In this document: positions 41,591 through 50,277 of the stretch, piece by piece | How the letters are laid out: each line of letters begins with the position of its first letter | Position numbering within the stretch: the stretch's first letter is position 1 | From: Desulfofundulus kuznetsovii DSM 6115 | GTDB taxonomy: Bacteria; Bacillota; Desulfotomaculia; Desulfotomaculales; Desulfovirgulaceae | Assembly: GCF_000214705.1 (NCBI RefSeq) | Contig: NC_015573.1 | Coordinates: 260,501 to 324,500, forward strand | Reading direction: 5' to 3' | Length of the DNA: 64,000 nucleotides | Position numbers and translations under genes: made by a program | The notes under the pieces: generated by a model | Told to the model about the DNA's origin: nothing | The model's input: only the letters and a program-made list of their open reading frames with translations | Database searches by the model: none

Positions 41591-41664
41591 ATGACAAGCG
41601 TTTGTTGCCAGCTGTTGTTGCTCAGAACAAAAATGCAAAAACTATGGCAATTTACAACAGCCTA

Positions 41665-41694
41665 TTGTATTAGAGTAATAGCATATAGTATAAT
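41665..41694 (+). promoter_or_regulatory. Promoter with internal palindrome, arsenic-type cluster
   Basis: TTGTAT (41665-41670), an 18-nt spacer and TATAAT (41689-41694). TATTA-GAG-TAATA (41668-41680) overlaps the -35 box and spacer and could be a repressor site. Confidence 0.55.
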
Positions 41695-41717
41695 AATGAT
41701 TGTTAAATTATAGTGGG

Positions 41718-41966
41718 ATGCATTTACTCGAAGGGGAGGTGTTTGAACTGCTACAAGATTGCCGTAAGTGCGGCCTGGCAGTGCTCGATGCTGCGGAACC
41801 ACAACAAATCCGTTGCTTTGTGACCAGAAGGCCGGTGCCGCCTGCTGATCAGCTGCACCGGTGGCATTGCCTTTATTACATGGACCCGATTATTGAGGAC
41901 GGGAACGTTCTTACGGCCGAGCAGCATTACCTGATCAAGCAGGCCGAACTGGACGGTAAAAAATGA
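41718..41966 (+). CDS. Small CxxC protein of unknown function
   Basis: 82 residues from ATG 41718. The only strong ribosome site (GGGGAGG, 41733-41739) lies downstream, in front of CTG 41748, so the true start may be later. Cysteines in LLQDCRKCGLAVLD, IRCFV and HRWHCLYYMDP suggest zinc or other metal binding. It is first in the cluster, 99 bp before the ACR3 gene. The family is not recognised. Confidence 0.55.
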   Translation: MHLLEGEVFELLQDCRKCGLAVLDAAEPQQIRCFVTRRPVPPADQLHRWHCLYYMDPIIEDGNVLTAEQHYLIKQAELDGKK

Positions 41967-42065
41967 AGGTTGCCCTTGGGGTAGCACCCGGTGGGTGTTT
42001 TACGGCTCAATGGGCAAACTATTACAGGTTTTCCCGGGAGAAAGAGATAACAGGAGGTAGCAAAT

Positions 42066-43121
42066 ATGGTTCAATCCGTGACACGCAGGCTTTCATTCTT
42101 CGATCGTTACCTGACCCTCTGGATTTTCCTGACTATGGCCGTGGGCGTGCTGGCGGGCTACATATACCCGCAAATTGCCGGTTTTTGGGGCAGGTTTCAG
42201 GTCGGTACGACCAACATACCCATTGCCATTGGCCTCATCCTGATGATGTACCCGCCCCTGGCGAAAGTTCGCTACGAAGAACTGCCCGCGGTTTTTAGCA
42301 ATAAAAAAATATTAACCCTCTCCCTGATCATGAACTGGATTGTCGGCCCGGTAGTTATGTTCTCCCTGGCCATACTGCTGTTGCGCGATAAACCGGATCT
42401 GATGGCCGGTGTTATCCTGGTAGGGCTGGCCCGTTGTATAGCCATGGTTCTGGTCTGGAACGACCTGGCCGAAGGCAGTCCGGAATACGCCGCCGGGCTG
42501 GTGGCCTTCAACGCCATTTTCCAGGTGCTTACCTATTCTATTTACGCTTATATATTCCTTACGGTAATTCCTGCCTGGCTGGGCCTTTCCAGCGTTCTGG
42601 TGAATGTTTCCATGGCTGAAATAGCCAAAAGCGTTTTCATTTACCTGGGGATTCCTTTTATTGCGGCAATCATTACCCGTACCGCCATGGTCGGATCGAG
42701 GGGGCGGGACTGGTATGAGCAGAACTTTATTCCCAGGATCAGAATGATTACTCCGGTTGCCCTGTTGTTTACCATCCTGGTGATGTTTTCCTTGAAGGGT
42801 GAAGTGATCGTTACATTACCTGTTGATGTAATCCGGGTGGTCATCCCTCTCACTTTATATTTTGTGTTCATGTGGCTGGTCACCTTTTACCTGGGGAGAT
42901 TGATTGGAGCGGATTATGCAACTACAACCACTCTTGCCTTTACCGCCGCCAGCAACGACTTCGAACTGGCCATCGCCGTGGCCGTGGCGGTCTTCGGCAT
43001 CAACTCCGGGCAGGCCTTTGCTACCGTCATCGGCCCCCTGGTGGAGGTGCCCGTGCTGATCGGCCTGGTCAACGTGGCCCTGGCCTTCAGGCGCAAGTAT
43101 TTCGCGTATGAATTGCGCTGA
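42066..43121 (+). CDS. acr3: Arsenite efflux transporter, ACR3 type
   Basis: 351 residues; CAGGAGG precedes ATG 42066. It has about ten hydrophobic segments. ACR3 carriers extrude As(III) using the proton gradient. The essential Cys of TM4 is present in [18 protein letters not shown], and the conserved Glu in [17 protein letters not shown] near TM9. [17 protein letters not shown] and [15 protein letters not shown] are also typical. A second, more distant relative is at 45383. Confidence 0.92.
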   Translation: MVQSVTRRLSFFDRYLTLWIFLTMAVGVLAGYIYPQIAGFWGRFQVGTTNIPIAIGLILMMYPPLAKVRYEELPAVFSNKKILTLSLIMNWIVGPVVMFSLAILLLRDKPDLMAGVILVGLARCIAMVLVWNDLAEGSPEYAAGLVAFNAIFQVLTYSIYAYIFLTVIPAWLGLSSVLVNVSMAEIAKSVFIYLGIPFIAAIITRTAMVGSRGRDWYEQNFIPRIRMITPVALLFTILVMFSLKGEVIVTLPVDVIRVVIPLTLYFVFMWLVTFYLGRLIGADYATTTTLAFTAASNDFELAIAVAVAVFGINSGQAFATVIGPLVEVPVLIGLVNVALAFRRKYFAYELR

Positions 43122-43236
43122 GCCAGCCAGTTTTTCAAATGTGACCGGCTTTTGGCAGGTTCCGTTCCACGGGATAGCTATTCTGGCATAATCAATGCCG
43201 GTAATATGCCAATAAATCATGGAGGTGCAGATTGTT

Positions 43237-43479
43237 ATGGAGATCAAGATTTTCGGGCCCGGCTGCCCAAAATGCAAGGCGCTGCATAAGGCGGTGACTG
43301 AAGTGGTCAGCGAGATGGGCTTGAGTGCTGATGTTAAGAAGGTGGAAAAATTAGAGGAGATAGTTCAAGCCGGGGTCATGCTAACCCCGGGCCTGATGGT
43401 TAACGGCAAGCTCAAGGTGTTCGGCAAGGTGCCCGGAAAAGAAGACATCAAGCGTTACATCGAGGAGGAGAAACAATAA
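43237..43479 (+). CDS. Small thioredoxin-like protein (CPKC)
   Basis: 80 residues; ATG 43237 lies 9 nt after GGAGGTG (ATG 43219 is in frame but without a site). MEIKIFGPGCPKCKALHKAV has the redox CxxC, and VMLTPGLMVNGKLKVFGKVP contains the cis-Pro before the final beta hairpin. This TM0996/redox-active-disulfide type often sits with ArsP/ACR3-like permeases and may deliver thiols or reduce bound metalloid. The next gene follows after 14 nt. Confidence 0.88.
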   Translation: MEIKIFGPGCPKCKALHKAVTEVVSEMGLSADVKKVEKLEEIVQAGVMLTPGLMVNGKLKVFGKVPGKEDIKRYIEEEKQ

Positions 43480-43493
43480 GGGGGGATTTGGGA

Positions 43494-43871
43494 ATGGCAG
43501 ATACCTGTACCTGTGAGGCGGCACCGGTGCTCATCTTTCCGTGTTCCGGTGGTTCAAATGTCGGTCAAATAGCCAACCAGGCAGCCGTAGAGCTCACTAA
43601 GGAGGGGGTGGGGAAGCTCTTTTGCCTGGCCGGGATAGGCGGTCATGTGGAAAGCTTCATTGAATCTTCAAAGGGAAACCGGCTGGTGGTCATCGACGGC
43701 TGCCCGACGGCCTGCGCCAGAAAAATTTTTGATCATGTAAATCTGCCTGTTACCGATTATATAGTCGTTACCGGGCTGGATATCAAGAAGGCCCATAATT
43801 TCGACCTCGAAAGAAATGACATCGAGAAAGTTTGTGCGGAAGTGAAGAGACGCCTGCAGTGTAATCTGTAA
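43494..43871 (+). CDS. DGC-domain putative zinc-binding protein
   Basis: 125 residues; GGGGGG lies 8 nt before ATG 43494. DGC-domain features: PVLIFPCSGGSNVGQIANQA, LFCLAGIGGHVESF and the name-giving VVIDGCPTACARKIFDH. Cys positions suggest metal or thiolate binding. It is commonly found with thioredoxin-like and permease genes of metalloid clusters; its function is unproven. It ends the first transcription unit, just before a terminator. Confidence 0.85.
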   Translation: MADTCTCEAAPVLIFPCSGGSNVGQIANQAAVELTKEGVGKLFCLAGIGGHVESFIESSKGNRLVVIDGCPTACARKIFDHVNLPVTDYIVVTGLDIKKAHNFDLERNDIEKVCAEVKRRLQCNL

Positions 43872-43883
43872 ATCACAGACACG

Positions 43884-43917
43884 AAAAAGCGTGGGAGAAG
43901 CACTCCCGCTTTTTTTC
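43884..43917 (+). terminator. Intrinsic terminator of the first metalloid unit
   Basis: AAAGCGTGGGAG / CTCCCGCTTT with one bulge and loop AAGCA, followed by TTTTTT. Confidence 0.85.
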
Positions 43918-43987
43918 TGCCTGGATATTGAGTTATCCCCACTTTCCAACCCACCCTGTTTTGGTTCTCGAACGCTGCATAAAGCGA

Positions 43988-44016
43988 TTGACAATATTAT
44001 AATAATCTAATATACT
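43988..44016 (+). promoter_or_regulatory. Promoter with operator-like palindrome
   Basis: TTGACA (43988-43993), a 17-nt spacer and TATACT (44011-44016). ATATTA-N8-TAATAT (43994-44013) fills the spacer, a good position for a repressor (ArsR- or PadR-like). Confidence 0.75.
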
Positions 44017-44129
44017 TAACTTGGGCGGGTTCACAGGAGGTGAGGGCGTTTCAATTAGTCCGGGATGAAAAGCATGTAATGAGCTATCTAACTTTGTTGT
44101 AATTTGAAAAGATGAAAGGAGCGCCGGCA

Positions 44130-45302
44130 ATGAAAGAACGCGATAAATTCCTTTTAATGGTTGCTATTTTCCTGGCGGCGTTTTTCATCCCGCTGCACAA
44201 CCCGCGGGTTCAGTCGGCCATCCTGGAAGCATTTTTCATGCTCCAGGATTACGCCCAGAAGCACGTTTTGACCTGCCTGGTGCCGGCCTTTTTCATCGCC
44301 GGGGCCATTGCGGTGTTTGTTTCCCAGGCTTCGGTCTTAAAATACTTCGGGGCGGGGGCAAATAAAATTTTATCCTACGGGGTTGCCTCGGTGTCGGGTA
44401 CCGTACTGGCTGTGTGTTCCTGCACGGTGTTGCCGCTTTTTGCGGGGATCTACACCCGCGGTGCCGGTATCGGCCCGGCCACGGCATTTCTTTATTCCGG
44501 CCCGGCCATCAATGTTCTGGCCATTATTCTCACTGCCCGTGTGCTGGGCTTCGATCTGGGAGTGGCCCGGGCGGTGGGTGCGGTTGTCTTTTCCATTATC
44601 ATCGGCCTGCTCATGCACCTGATCTTTATCAAGGAGGAAAAGGCCAGGGAAGAGGCCGCCCTTACTTTACCGCCCCCCCCGGAAGACAGGAGGTCTCTGT
44701 GGCAGTACGGAGTTTACTTCCTGACCATGGTCCTGATCCTGATCTTTGCCGCCTGGGGCAAGCCGGCCCAGCCGGTGGGTTTCTTCAGCGCCGTCTACCA
44801 GGTACACTGGTATCTCACCGTTTTCTTCCTGGTTGTGCTGGCGATAATATTGAAGCTCTGGTTTACTAAAGACGAGCTGGTCGGCTGGGTGGAATCTACC
44901 TGGGGCTTTGCCAAGCAGATCTTCCCGCTTCTGCTGGGCGGGGTGCTGGTGGCCGGCTTTCTCATGGGCCGGCCCGGGGCCGATACGGGGATCATCCCGG
45001 CCAAATATATTTCGGCCCTGGTGGGAGGAAACTCCCTTGGCGCCAACTTCCTTGCTTCCATAGTCGGGGCTTTGATGTACTTTGCCACCCTGACGGAAGT
45101 TCCCATCCTGCAGGGGCTCATCGGCAGCGGGATGGGTAAAGGCCCGGCACTGGCCCTGCTTCTGGCCGGGCCGGCCTTAAGCCTGCCGAACATGATTGTG
45201 ATCAGGCAGATAATGGGAACCAAAAAGGCCGCCGTCTATATTTCACTGGTTGTGATTATGTCCACCATTGCCGGGATGATTTACGGGGCCATCTGGGGGT
45301 AG
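44130..45302 (+). CDS. ArsP-type permease (PF03773-like)
   Basis: 390 residues; AAAGGAG lies 8 nt before ATG 44130. It has about ten hydrophobic segments in two halves. The motif SGTVLAVCSCTVLPLFAGIY continuing into GPATAFLYSGPAINVLAII is the hallmark of this permease family, with CxC in the membrane. Some members (ArsP) export trivalent organoarsenicals; others are linked to copper or thioredoxin-like proteins. It has its own promoter and lies between thioredoxin/DGC and a second ACR3-like gene. Confidence 0.85.
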   Translation: MKERDKFLLMVAIFLAAFFIPLHNPRVQSAILEAFFMLQDYAQKHVLTCLVPAFFIAGAIAVFVSQASVLKYFGAGANKILSYGVASVSGTVLAVCSCTVLPLFAGIYTRGAGIGPATAFLYSGPAINVLAIILTARVLGFDLGVARAVGAVVFSIIIGLLMHLIFIKEEKAREEAALTLPPPPEDRRSLWQYGVYFLTMVLILIFAAWGKPAQPVGFFSAVYQVHWYLTVFFLVVLAIILKLWFTKDELVGWVESTWGFAKQIFPLLLGGVLVAGFLMGRPGADTGIIPAKYISALVGGNSLGANFLASIVGALMYFATLTEVPILQGLIGSGMGKGPALALLLAGPALSLPNMIVIRQIMGTKKAAVYISLVVIMSTIAGMIYGAIWG

Positions 45303-45382
45303 GAACCCGGCCGGGGCTGCTGGCCCTAAACGGACAGTGCAGCATCCAACTTGAGATTCTGGTATAGCCGGAGGGAAGTCGC

Positions 45383-46375
45383 GTGCGAGTGGCACAATTC
45401 ATTAATAAACACATGATCCAGCTTTTGATGGCAGTAATTGCCCTGGGACTGCTGCTGGGCTACCTGCTGCCCGATACCGGCAAGCGGCTGCAGGTTTTCT
45501 ACCCGGTAGCGCTGTTCATTATGCTTTACCCCATGATGGTGGGAATTAAAATCGGCGAAGTGGTCGGAGCGGCCAGGCGGGTGGGGTTCATGACGGTGGT
45601 GATGGTCTTTAATTACCTCATATCCCCCCTGCTGGCGGCGCTCCTGGCCAGGGTGTTTTTATCCGGTTACCCGGACTTTGCAGTAGGCCTTATCCTCACC
45701 GGGGTGGTTCCCTGCGCGGGCATGATCGTGGCGTGGACGGCAATGGCCAAAGGAAATGCACCCATGACGCTGGTGATCACGGTAACCAGTTTGCTGGCCG
45801 GCATTGTGTTAATACCGCTGTGGATGAGCGCCCTAGCCGGCAAATACGTTCCCGTAGATGCCTGGAAAATGCTGCAAACGATTTTTTATACTATTGTTGT
45901 TCCCCTGGTCCTGGGTAACCTGACCAGGGTGTGGCTGGTGAAAAAATGGGGACAGAAGAAATTTGCCGATTATAAGCCCGTTTTCCCTGCCGTTTCGGCC
46001 CTGGGCATGTACCTGGTATTCTTTATCTCCATGATGTCCGAATCCGTAACTCTGGTACGCAACCCGCAATACCTGGGTGTAATCGCCCTGCCGCTGGTGA
46101 TATTTTATACGCTTTTATTTGGTGTCTCCATCCTGTACGCCCGGTTGACTCGCACCGGTTACCCGGATATGGTGGCCCTGGCCTACGGGGTCAGCGGTAA
46201 AAACATTTCCATCGCCCTGGCCCTGGCCGTGGTGTTCTTCTCGCCATTGACGGTCATGATCATCGCCGTCAAACCGCTCATCCAGGTGCTTTTTATGGCG
46301 GGATTTTTCAGGCTGTCCCCTTACCTGCAGAAATACTGGGTTAAAGTGGTACCCGAACCGGGAGCGGCCAGATGA
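45383..46375 (+). CDS. ACR3/BASS-superfamily transporter
   Basis: 330 residues; GTG 45383 follows GGAGGGAAG. It is an ACR3-like carrier with the TM4 Cys in TGVVPCAGMIVAWTAMAKGN and the later GVSGKNISIALALAVVFF, where the ACR3 Glu region is NIS, unlike the FELA of the 42066 protein. It may carry another anion or metalloid (or be the pair-specific arsenite carrier); family known, substrate inferred. It is probably co-transcribed with the permease (80-nt gap). Confidence 0.82.
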   Translation: MRVAQFINKHMIQLLMAVIALGLLLGYLLPDTGKRLQVFYPVALFIMLYPMMVGIKIGEVVGAARRVGFMTVVMVFNYLISPLLAALLARVFLSGYPDFAVGLILTGVVPCAGMIVAWTAMAKGNAPMTLVITVTSLLAGIVLIPLWMSALAGKYVPVDAWKMLQTIFYTIVVPLVLGNLTRVWLVKKWGQKKFADYKPVFPAVSALGMYLVFFISMMSESVTLVRNPQYLGVIALPLVIFYTLLFGVSILYARLTRTGYPDMVALAYGVSGKNISIALALAVVFFSPLTVMIIAVKPLIQVLFMAGFFRLSPYLQKYWVKVVPEPGAAR

Positions 46376-46388
46376 AGTTGCAGGCTGC

Positions 46389-46922
46389 TTAAACAGGATA
46401 CCCTGCCTCTTGGAGCAGGCGGGTGAGCTTTTCCCGCGCCGCATCCTGCGCGGGTTCTTGAAGCGGGGTGCAATCAGCCAGGGTGAATTCCTGTTTGATC
46501 AGCCTCGCTGCAAATGCCATGCAGTTTTTTTCTCCGCAATTCCCGCAGTTGGTGCGGGGCAGCAGCTTGTATACGTCAAGTACCTTCAATTCAGTGCCGC
46601 GGCGAAAACTGGGGACAATTTCCCCGCGCCTTGCCCATGTGTCTTCCAGCAGCTTCCGGATGAACTCCACCATGCGGTGGGCTTGCTCTTCATCCTCCAG
46701 GCCGTTTATGGTAAAGTGGGAGGGGTGGAGAGTGAAGACTTTCCCCCCCTGGGCAAAACGCAAGAATGGTGCTTCCGGGTGGTAAAAGCAGTTGCCCAGT
46801 TCCGCGTTGAGATACGGAAATATTTCCCGGATATCTACATCCAGTTCCACAATTGCGTTTACCCGCAGCCGGGAAGGGTGGCACTGGGGCCGCACCAATT
46901 TTAAGCTGTATTTTTCAAACAT
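46389..46922 (-). CDS. Fe-S domain protein
   Basis: 177 residues; TAAGGAGG precedes ATG 46922. The N-terminal ~110 residues (LRVNAIVELDVDIREIFPYL, TINGLEDEEQAHRMVEF) are of unknown type. The C-terminal part carries LLPRTNCGNCGEKNCMAFA and ADCTP, the CxxCxxxxC...C pattern of the RnfB/CO-dehydrogenase-type 4Fe-4S domain (PF04060). It is convergent with the ACR3-like gene, only 13 bp apart. Probably an electron carrier or corrinoid-protein partner; role unknown. Confidence 0.8.
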   Translation of the reverse strand: MFEKYSLKLVRPQCHPSRLRVNAIVELDVDIREIFPYLNAELGNCFYHPEAPFLRFAQGGKVFTLHPSHFTINGLEDEEQAHRMVEFIRKLLEDTWARRGEIVPSFRRGTELKVLDVYKLLPRTNCGNCGEKNCMAFAARLIKQEFTLADCTPLQEPAQDAAREKLTRLLQEAGYPV

Positions 46923-47041
46923 GCCTCTTCAACCTCCTTATTTTTAATAGGCTTCAGAATTGAGTGAACATTTAATGGGTCTAAATGCCCGGGTCCTTTT
47001 TACCTGAATGGAGCCCGGGCATTTTCTTTCTGCTATATCGG

Positions 47042-47287
47042 CTAACCATAACGTTTCTTGTACTCGGCAACCAGGGCGGCGGCGTATTTTTTCTCCGCGG
47101 AAGGCGGCACGTAATTTCTTGCCTTAAAACGGGACAGCAACTCGGATGCCAGTTTTTCCTCATCTTTTAACGAAAGCCAAGAAACTTCTTCCATGATCTC
47201 GTCCAGACCGAGTACGCCTACCTCGCCGTCGTCCACCAGTAGCTTTTGCGGCCTGGGAGCCCTGGGGTCGCAACACCCTCTGCCCAT
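47042..47287 (-). CDS. Small protein with N-terminal CC motif, unknown function
   Basis: 81 residues from ATG 47287, with GGAGGG 5 nt upstream. It begins MGRGCCDPRAPRPQKLLVDD and continues with helical SWLSLKDEEKLASELLSRF. The vicinal cysteines could bind arsenic(III) or metals. It has a good promoter and lies beside the metalloid cluster. Family not recognised. Confidence 0.6.
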   Translation of the reverse strand: MGRGCCDPRAPRPQKLLVDDGEVGVLGLDEIMEEVSWLSLKDEEKLASELLSRFKARNYVPPSAEKKYAAALVAEYKKRYG

Positions 47288-47338
47288 GGAAAACCCTCCT
47301 CGCATGTAGCAAAACATAAAGCTACGGTTAATAACTAT

Positions 47339-47367
47339 ATAGTAATAGACTAATGAAGTGTTGTCAA
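47339..47367 (-). promoter_or_regulatory. Promoter of the small CC protein
   Basis: On the minus strand: TTGACA (complement of 47362-47367), a 17-nt spacer and TACTAT (complement of 47339-47344). Confidence 0.6.
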
Positions 47368-47456
47368 TATATGCTCAAAACCCATTTTCAAGGGTGCTTG
47401 CTTTAAAAATTTGTTACCTTATCAAGTATTGTTGATAATGTGCTGCCTGTGGTATT

Positions 47457-47478
47457 ATATATTAGTAAATTAATATAT
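47457..47478. promoter_or_regulatory. Perfect AT-rich palindrome (operator candidate)
   Basis: ATATATTA-GTAAAT-TAATATAT: 8-bp perfect arms with a 6-bp centre. It lies in the promoter area of the radical SAM gene (TTGATA at 47432) and resembles the ATATTA/TAATAT palindrome at 43994. Confidence 0.5.
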
Positions 47479-47667
47479 TGTTATTTTGGGGTAAATGTCA
47501 AAATTGTGGGGAAGTGTGTTACCACCACCATCTGTTTTGCTGGCAAGCAAATTGCGAAAAGTATAGACGTTATTGTGCAAACACGGTCTGGGGTATGCGC
47601 CAAAATGCAACAATTGTTCTGTTTTGATACATAAAACCATATAAAATTAGGACAGGAGGTTTGTTAT

Positions 47668-48882
47668 ATGTCCCCCCAGAGACCCATTTCCGTCAATAAC
47701 TTTAAAATGGGAAAGCCCATTGTTATTACCCGGGATGGGAATACAACGTTGCCTTTTGATTTCACCCGGTATGCGGGGGAATCGGGTTGGGTGGATGCCC
47801 TGTGTGTTAGAACGGAAGATGGTTTTTTAGTCCTTCCCCGGGTTCCGGATGTTAAAAAATTATATGTTGAGCCAACTACAGTGTGTAATTTTGCCTGCAT
47901 CACCTGCATAAGAAATTCCTGGGAAGACCCCCTTGCCCATATGGAGTGGCCTGTCTTTGAGCGCATTCTGGACAGCCTTCCCCGTCTATCCGGACTGGAG
48001 TGTGTGCATTTCGGCGGCTTCGGCGAGCCCTTCAGCCACCCCCGCCTGCTGGACATGCTGGAGTTGGTCAAGTCGCGGGGGTACAGGGTTGAGGTTATAA
48101 CCAATGGTTCTTTTTTAAATGTGGATGTAATCAATAAGCTGATCGATATCAAACTGGACATGCTTTTCGTCTCGCTGGACGGCCCGGATGAGGAAGAATA
48201 CTGCCTGATCAGGCAAGGAGCCGACTTTCAAGGTGTTATGGGGAATATCCGTTTGCTGCAGGAGATAAAAAGACAAAGGGGTGTGGGGTTTCCGGAACTT
48301 GGTATAGAGTTTGTGGCTACAAAAGACAACTATCATAAATTGCCCCGGTTGGGTGAGCTTGTTGTAAAACTCAAGGCGCGCCGGATGATCGTGACCAATG
48401 TTTTGCCCTATAATGAAGCGATGAAGGAACAAATTCTTTACGACATGGAAGATACGGAGATTCCTTTTGACTACCAGTCGTTATTGCTGATGATCCAGGC
48501 CCAGCTTCCTTACATGAAGTTGCGTACCGACCGGTATTGCAAATTTATCGAGGACAAGTCCATGGTGATCAACCACAGGGGACTTGTATCCCCTTGTTAT
48601 GCTTTAATGCATTCGTACCGCTGCTTTATCTACGGCCGGGCCAAAGAAATTCGTCCTTTCTACCTGGGCGATGTAAAGGAACAATATCTGGATGAAATCT
48701 GGACCGATCCAGCATATATCAACTTCAGGGTGGCTGTAAAAAACTTCAGGTTCCCCTCCTGCACGGACTGCAAGTTTCTGGAGGGTTGTACCATGGCCGA
48801 CGACAATGAAATGGATTGCTGGGGCAACAGCCCGTCCTGTGCCGAATGCCTGTGGTCCAGGCAAATAGTGGCCTGTCCTTGA
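47668..48882 (+). CDS. Radical SAM/SPASM-like protein, possible tungsto-oxidoreductase maturase
   Basis: 404 residues; GACAGGAGG precedes ATG 47668. The cluster motif is TVCNFACITCIRNSW (CxxxCxxC, near residues 73-80), preceded by VKKLYVEP. VHFGGFGEPFSHPRLLDMLE and VEVITNGSFL follow. The C-terminus is Cys-rich as in SPASM domains (RGLVSPCYAL, PSCTDCKFLEGCTMADDNE, DCWGNSPSCAECLW). The layout recalls the family described as tungsten cofactor oxidoreductase radical SAM maturase, but no such oxidoreductase gene is in the window, so this is tentative. It stands alone between its own promoter and terminator. Confidence 0.75.
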   Translation: MSPQRPISVNNFKMGKPIVITRDGNTTLPFDFTRYAGESGWVDALCVRTEDGFLVLPRVPDVKKLYVEPTTVCNFACITCIRNSWEDPLAHMEWPVFERILDSLPRLSGLECVHFGGFGEPFSHPRLLDMLELVKSRGYRVEVITNGSFLNVDVINKLIDIKLDMLFVSLDGPDEEEYCLIRQGADFQGVMGNIRLLQEIKRQRGVGFPELGIEFVATKDNYHKLPRLGELVVKLKARRMIVTNVLPYNEAMKEQILYDMEDTEIPFDYQSLLLMIQAQLPYMKLRTDRYCKFIEDKSMVINHRGLVSPCYALMHSYRCFIYGRAKEIRPFYLGDVKEQYLDEIWTDPAYINFRVAVKNFRFPSCTDCKFLEGCTMADDNEMDCWGNSPSCAECLWSRQIVACP

Positions 48883-48979
48883 AATACGGCGTTCTTTCTT
48901 ATTTTGAAAAGCACCCCCCTGGTTGTGTCAATCAAAAAGTTACACGCCACAGTAATCAGGAATGGGATCACCACCCAGG

Positions 48980-49012
48980 CGCTCCGGTCAAATCATAGAC
49001 CGGGCGTTTTTT
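48980..49012 (+). terminator. Intrinsic terminator after the radical SAM gene
   Basis: CGCTCCGGTC / GACCGGGCG stem with one bulge and loop AAATCATA, followed by TTTTTTG. The rest of 48883-49194 (312 bp) is AT-rich and shows nothing else I can name. Confidence 0.75.
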
Positions 49013-49194
49013 GTTTATGCCCCATTCCCATAGAGTGTGGATAAAACAATAGGGAGGATGCCATATTAGCACAATTATAAGCAAACTTTTTTACATAAAA
49101 TTGATGTATTTAAAAATTAAATGCGAGTGATAAAGGAATTTTTTGAGACAACCGAAAATAAAAAGAATGTAATATTTCCGGGAAGTGGTAATGT

Positions 49195-50277
49195 TTGAGC
49201 GGCAAAAGGGTGCTGGTTGTTGCGGCCGGGGGTACCCTGGGTCTACTGGCGGTAGTGCTGGTGGCCATGGGCAACCCGGCCAACATGGGCTACTGTGTGG
49301 CCTGTTTCCTCCGCGATATCACCGGTGGATTGGGTTTACACCGGGCTGCCCCGGTACAGTACATAAGGCCTGAAATTATTGGTCTGGTGCTGGGAGCCTT
49401 CCTTGCATCCCAGGCAACAAAGGAGTTCCGGCCCATTGGCGGTTCCAGTTCTTTTACCCGCTTTGTACTGGGTTTTCTGGCCATGATCGGCATGCTGGTT
49501 TTCCTGGGCTGTCCCGTACGTGCCGTCCTGCGGCTGGCCGGCGGTGATCTCAACGCCGGGGTGGGGCTGCTGGGTCTGGTAGCGGGGGTAGCCATCGGAG
49601 TCCAGTTTCTCAAGTCCGGTTTCAGCCTGGGGCGGGCTGTTCCCCAGCAAAAGGGTAACGGCTATTTGTTTACGGGACTTATGGTACTGCTCCTCATTCT
49701 ACTGCTTGCACGTCCTTCCTTTATATTTTTCAGCGAGAAGGGCCCCGGTTCCATGCATGCTCCCGTATGGGCCGCCCTGGGAGCGGGCCTGGTGATTGGT
49801 GTGCTGGCCCAGCGTTCCCGGCTGTGCATGGTCGGCGGAATCAGGGACTTCATTATGTTCCGGGATGCCCACCTCTTGTATGGTTTTGTGGCCATATTTG
49901 TGGTTGCCCTGGTGGGAAACCTGGCGGTGGGGGCCTTCAAGATTGGGTTTGTGGGACAGCCGGTGGCTCATACCGACGGGCTGTGGAACTTTCTGGGGAT
50001 GACCCTCGCCGGATGGGCGGCAGTGCTTCTGGGCGGGTGCCCGCTGCGCCAGCTGGTTGCCGCCGCCGAAGGAAATACCGACAGTGCTTTGACTGTAATG
50101 GGTATTATATTTGGAGCTGCAGTTTCGCATAACTTCGGCCTTGCCGGCAGCCCCACCGGAGTGCCGGCAGGCGGCCAGATAGCCGTTGTTCTGGGGTTGA
50201 TAGCGGTGTTTATTATAGGTTATGTAAACCGTCCAGCGGCAGTAAAGCGAGGTGTAAGCATTGGTAAGGGAAGTTGA
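49195..50277 (+). CDS. yedE: YedE-family putative selenium transporter
   Basis: 360 residues; TTG 49195 lies 6 nt after GGGAAGTGG. Polytopic membrane protein related to YeeE/YedE. NPANMGYCVACFLRDITGGL and VFLGCPVRAVLRLAGGDLNA in the first half, and AQRSRLCMVGGIRDFIMFR with LLGGCPLRQLVAAAEGNTDS in the second, are the paired Cys motifs of the family thought to pass selenium or sulfur species. It overlaps the TusA-like yedF gene by 17 nt, a typical pairing. No selD or selenoprotein gene is in view. Confidence 0.88.
   Translation: MSGKRVLVVAAGGTLGLLAVVLVAMGNPANMGYCVACFLRDITGGLGLHRAAPVQYIRPEIIGLVLGAFLASQATKEFRPIGGSSSFTRFVLGFLAMIGMLVFLGCPVRAVLRLAGGDLNAGVGLLGLVAGVAIGVQFLKSGFSLGRAVPQQKGNGYLFTGLMVLLLILLLARPSFIFFSEKGPGSMHAPVWAALGAGLVIGVLAQRSRLCMVGGIRDFIMFRDAHLLYGFVAIFVVALVGNLAVGAFKIGFVGQPVAHTDGLWNFLGMTLAGWAAVLLGGCPLRQLVAAAEGNTDSALTVMGIIFGAAVSHNFGLAGSPTGVPAGGQIAVVLGLIAVFIIGYVNRPAAVKRGVSIGKGS

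Larger units (their letters stand above)
41120..41717. other. Non-coding stretch with two hairpins
   Basis: About 600 bp without a supported gene. It contains the 15-bp-stem hairpin (41154-41223), a GC-balanced block of unknown nature (41240-41540, with CCTACGGCACAAGGCCGTAGG as an inverted repeat split CCTACGGC/GCCGTAGG), an intrinsic terminator and the promoter of the next gene. Open frames across it lack ribosome sites and family features. Confidence 0.5.
47318..47667. other. AT-rich intergenic region with divergent promoters
   Basis: 350 bp. Holds the minus-strand promoter of the CC-motif protein and, toward the radical SAM gene, a long palindrome (see entries). The last ~150 bp before 47668 look like an untranslated leader with no recognised structure. 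Confidence 0.45.

Noticed and set aside
41205-41594. Protein-coding gene of about 129 codons in the non-coding block
   Set aside because: No ribosome site, no recognisable domain, and it begins inside the hairpin repeat and runs into a terminator.
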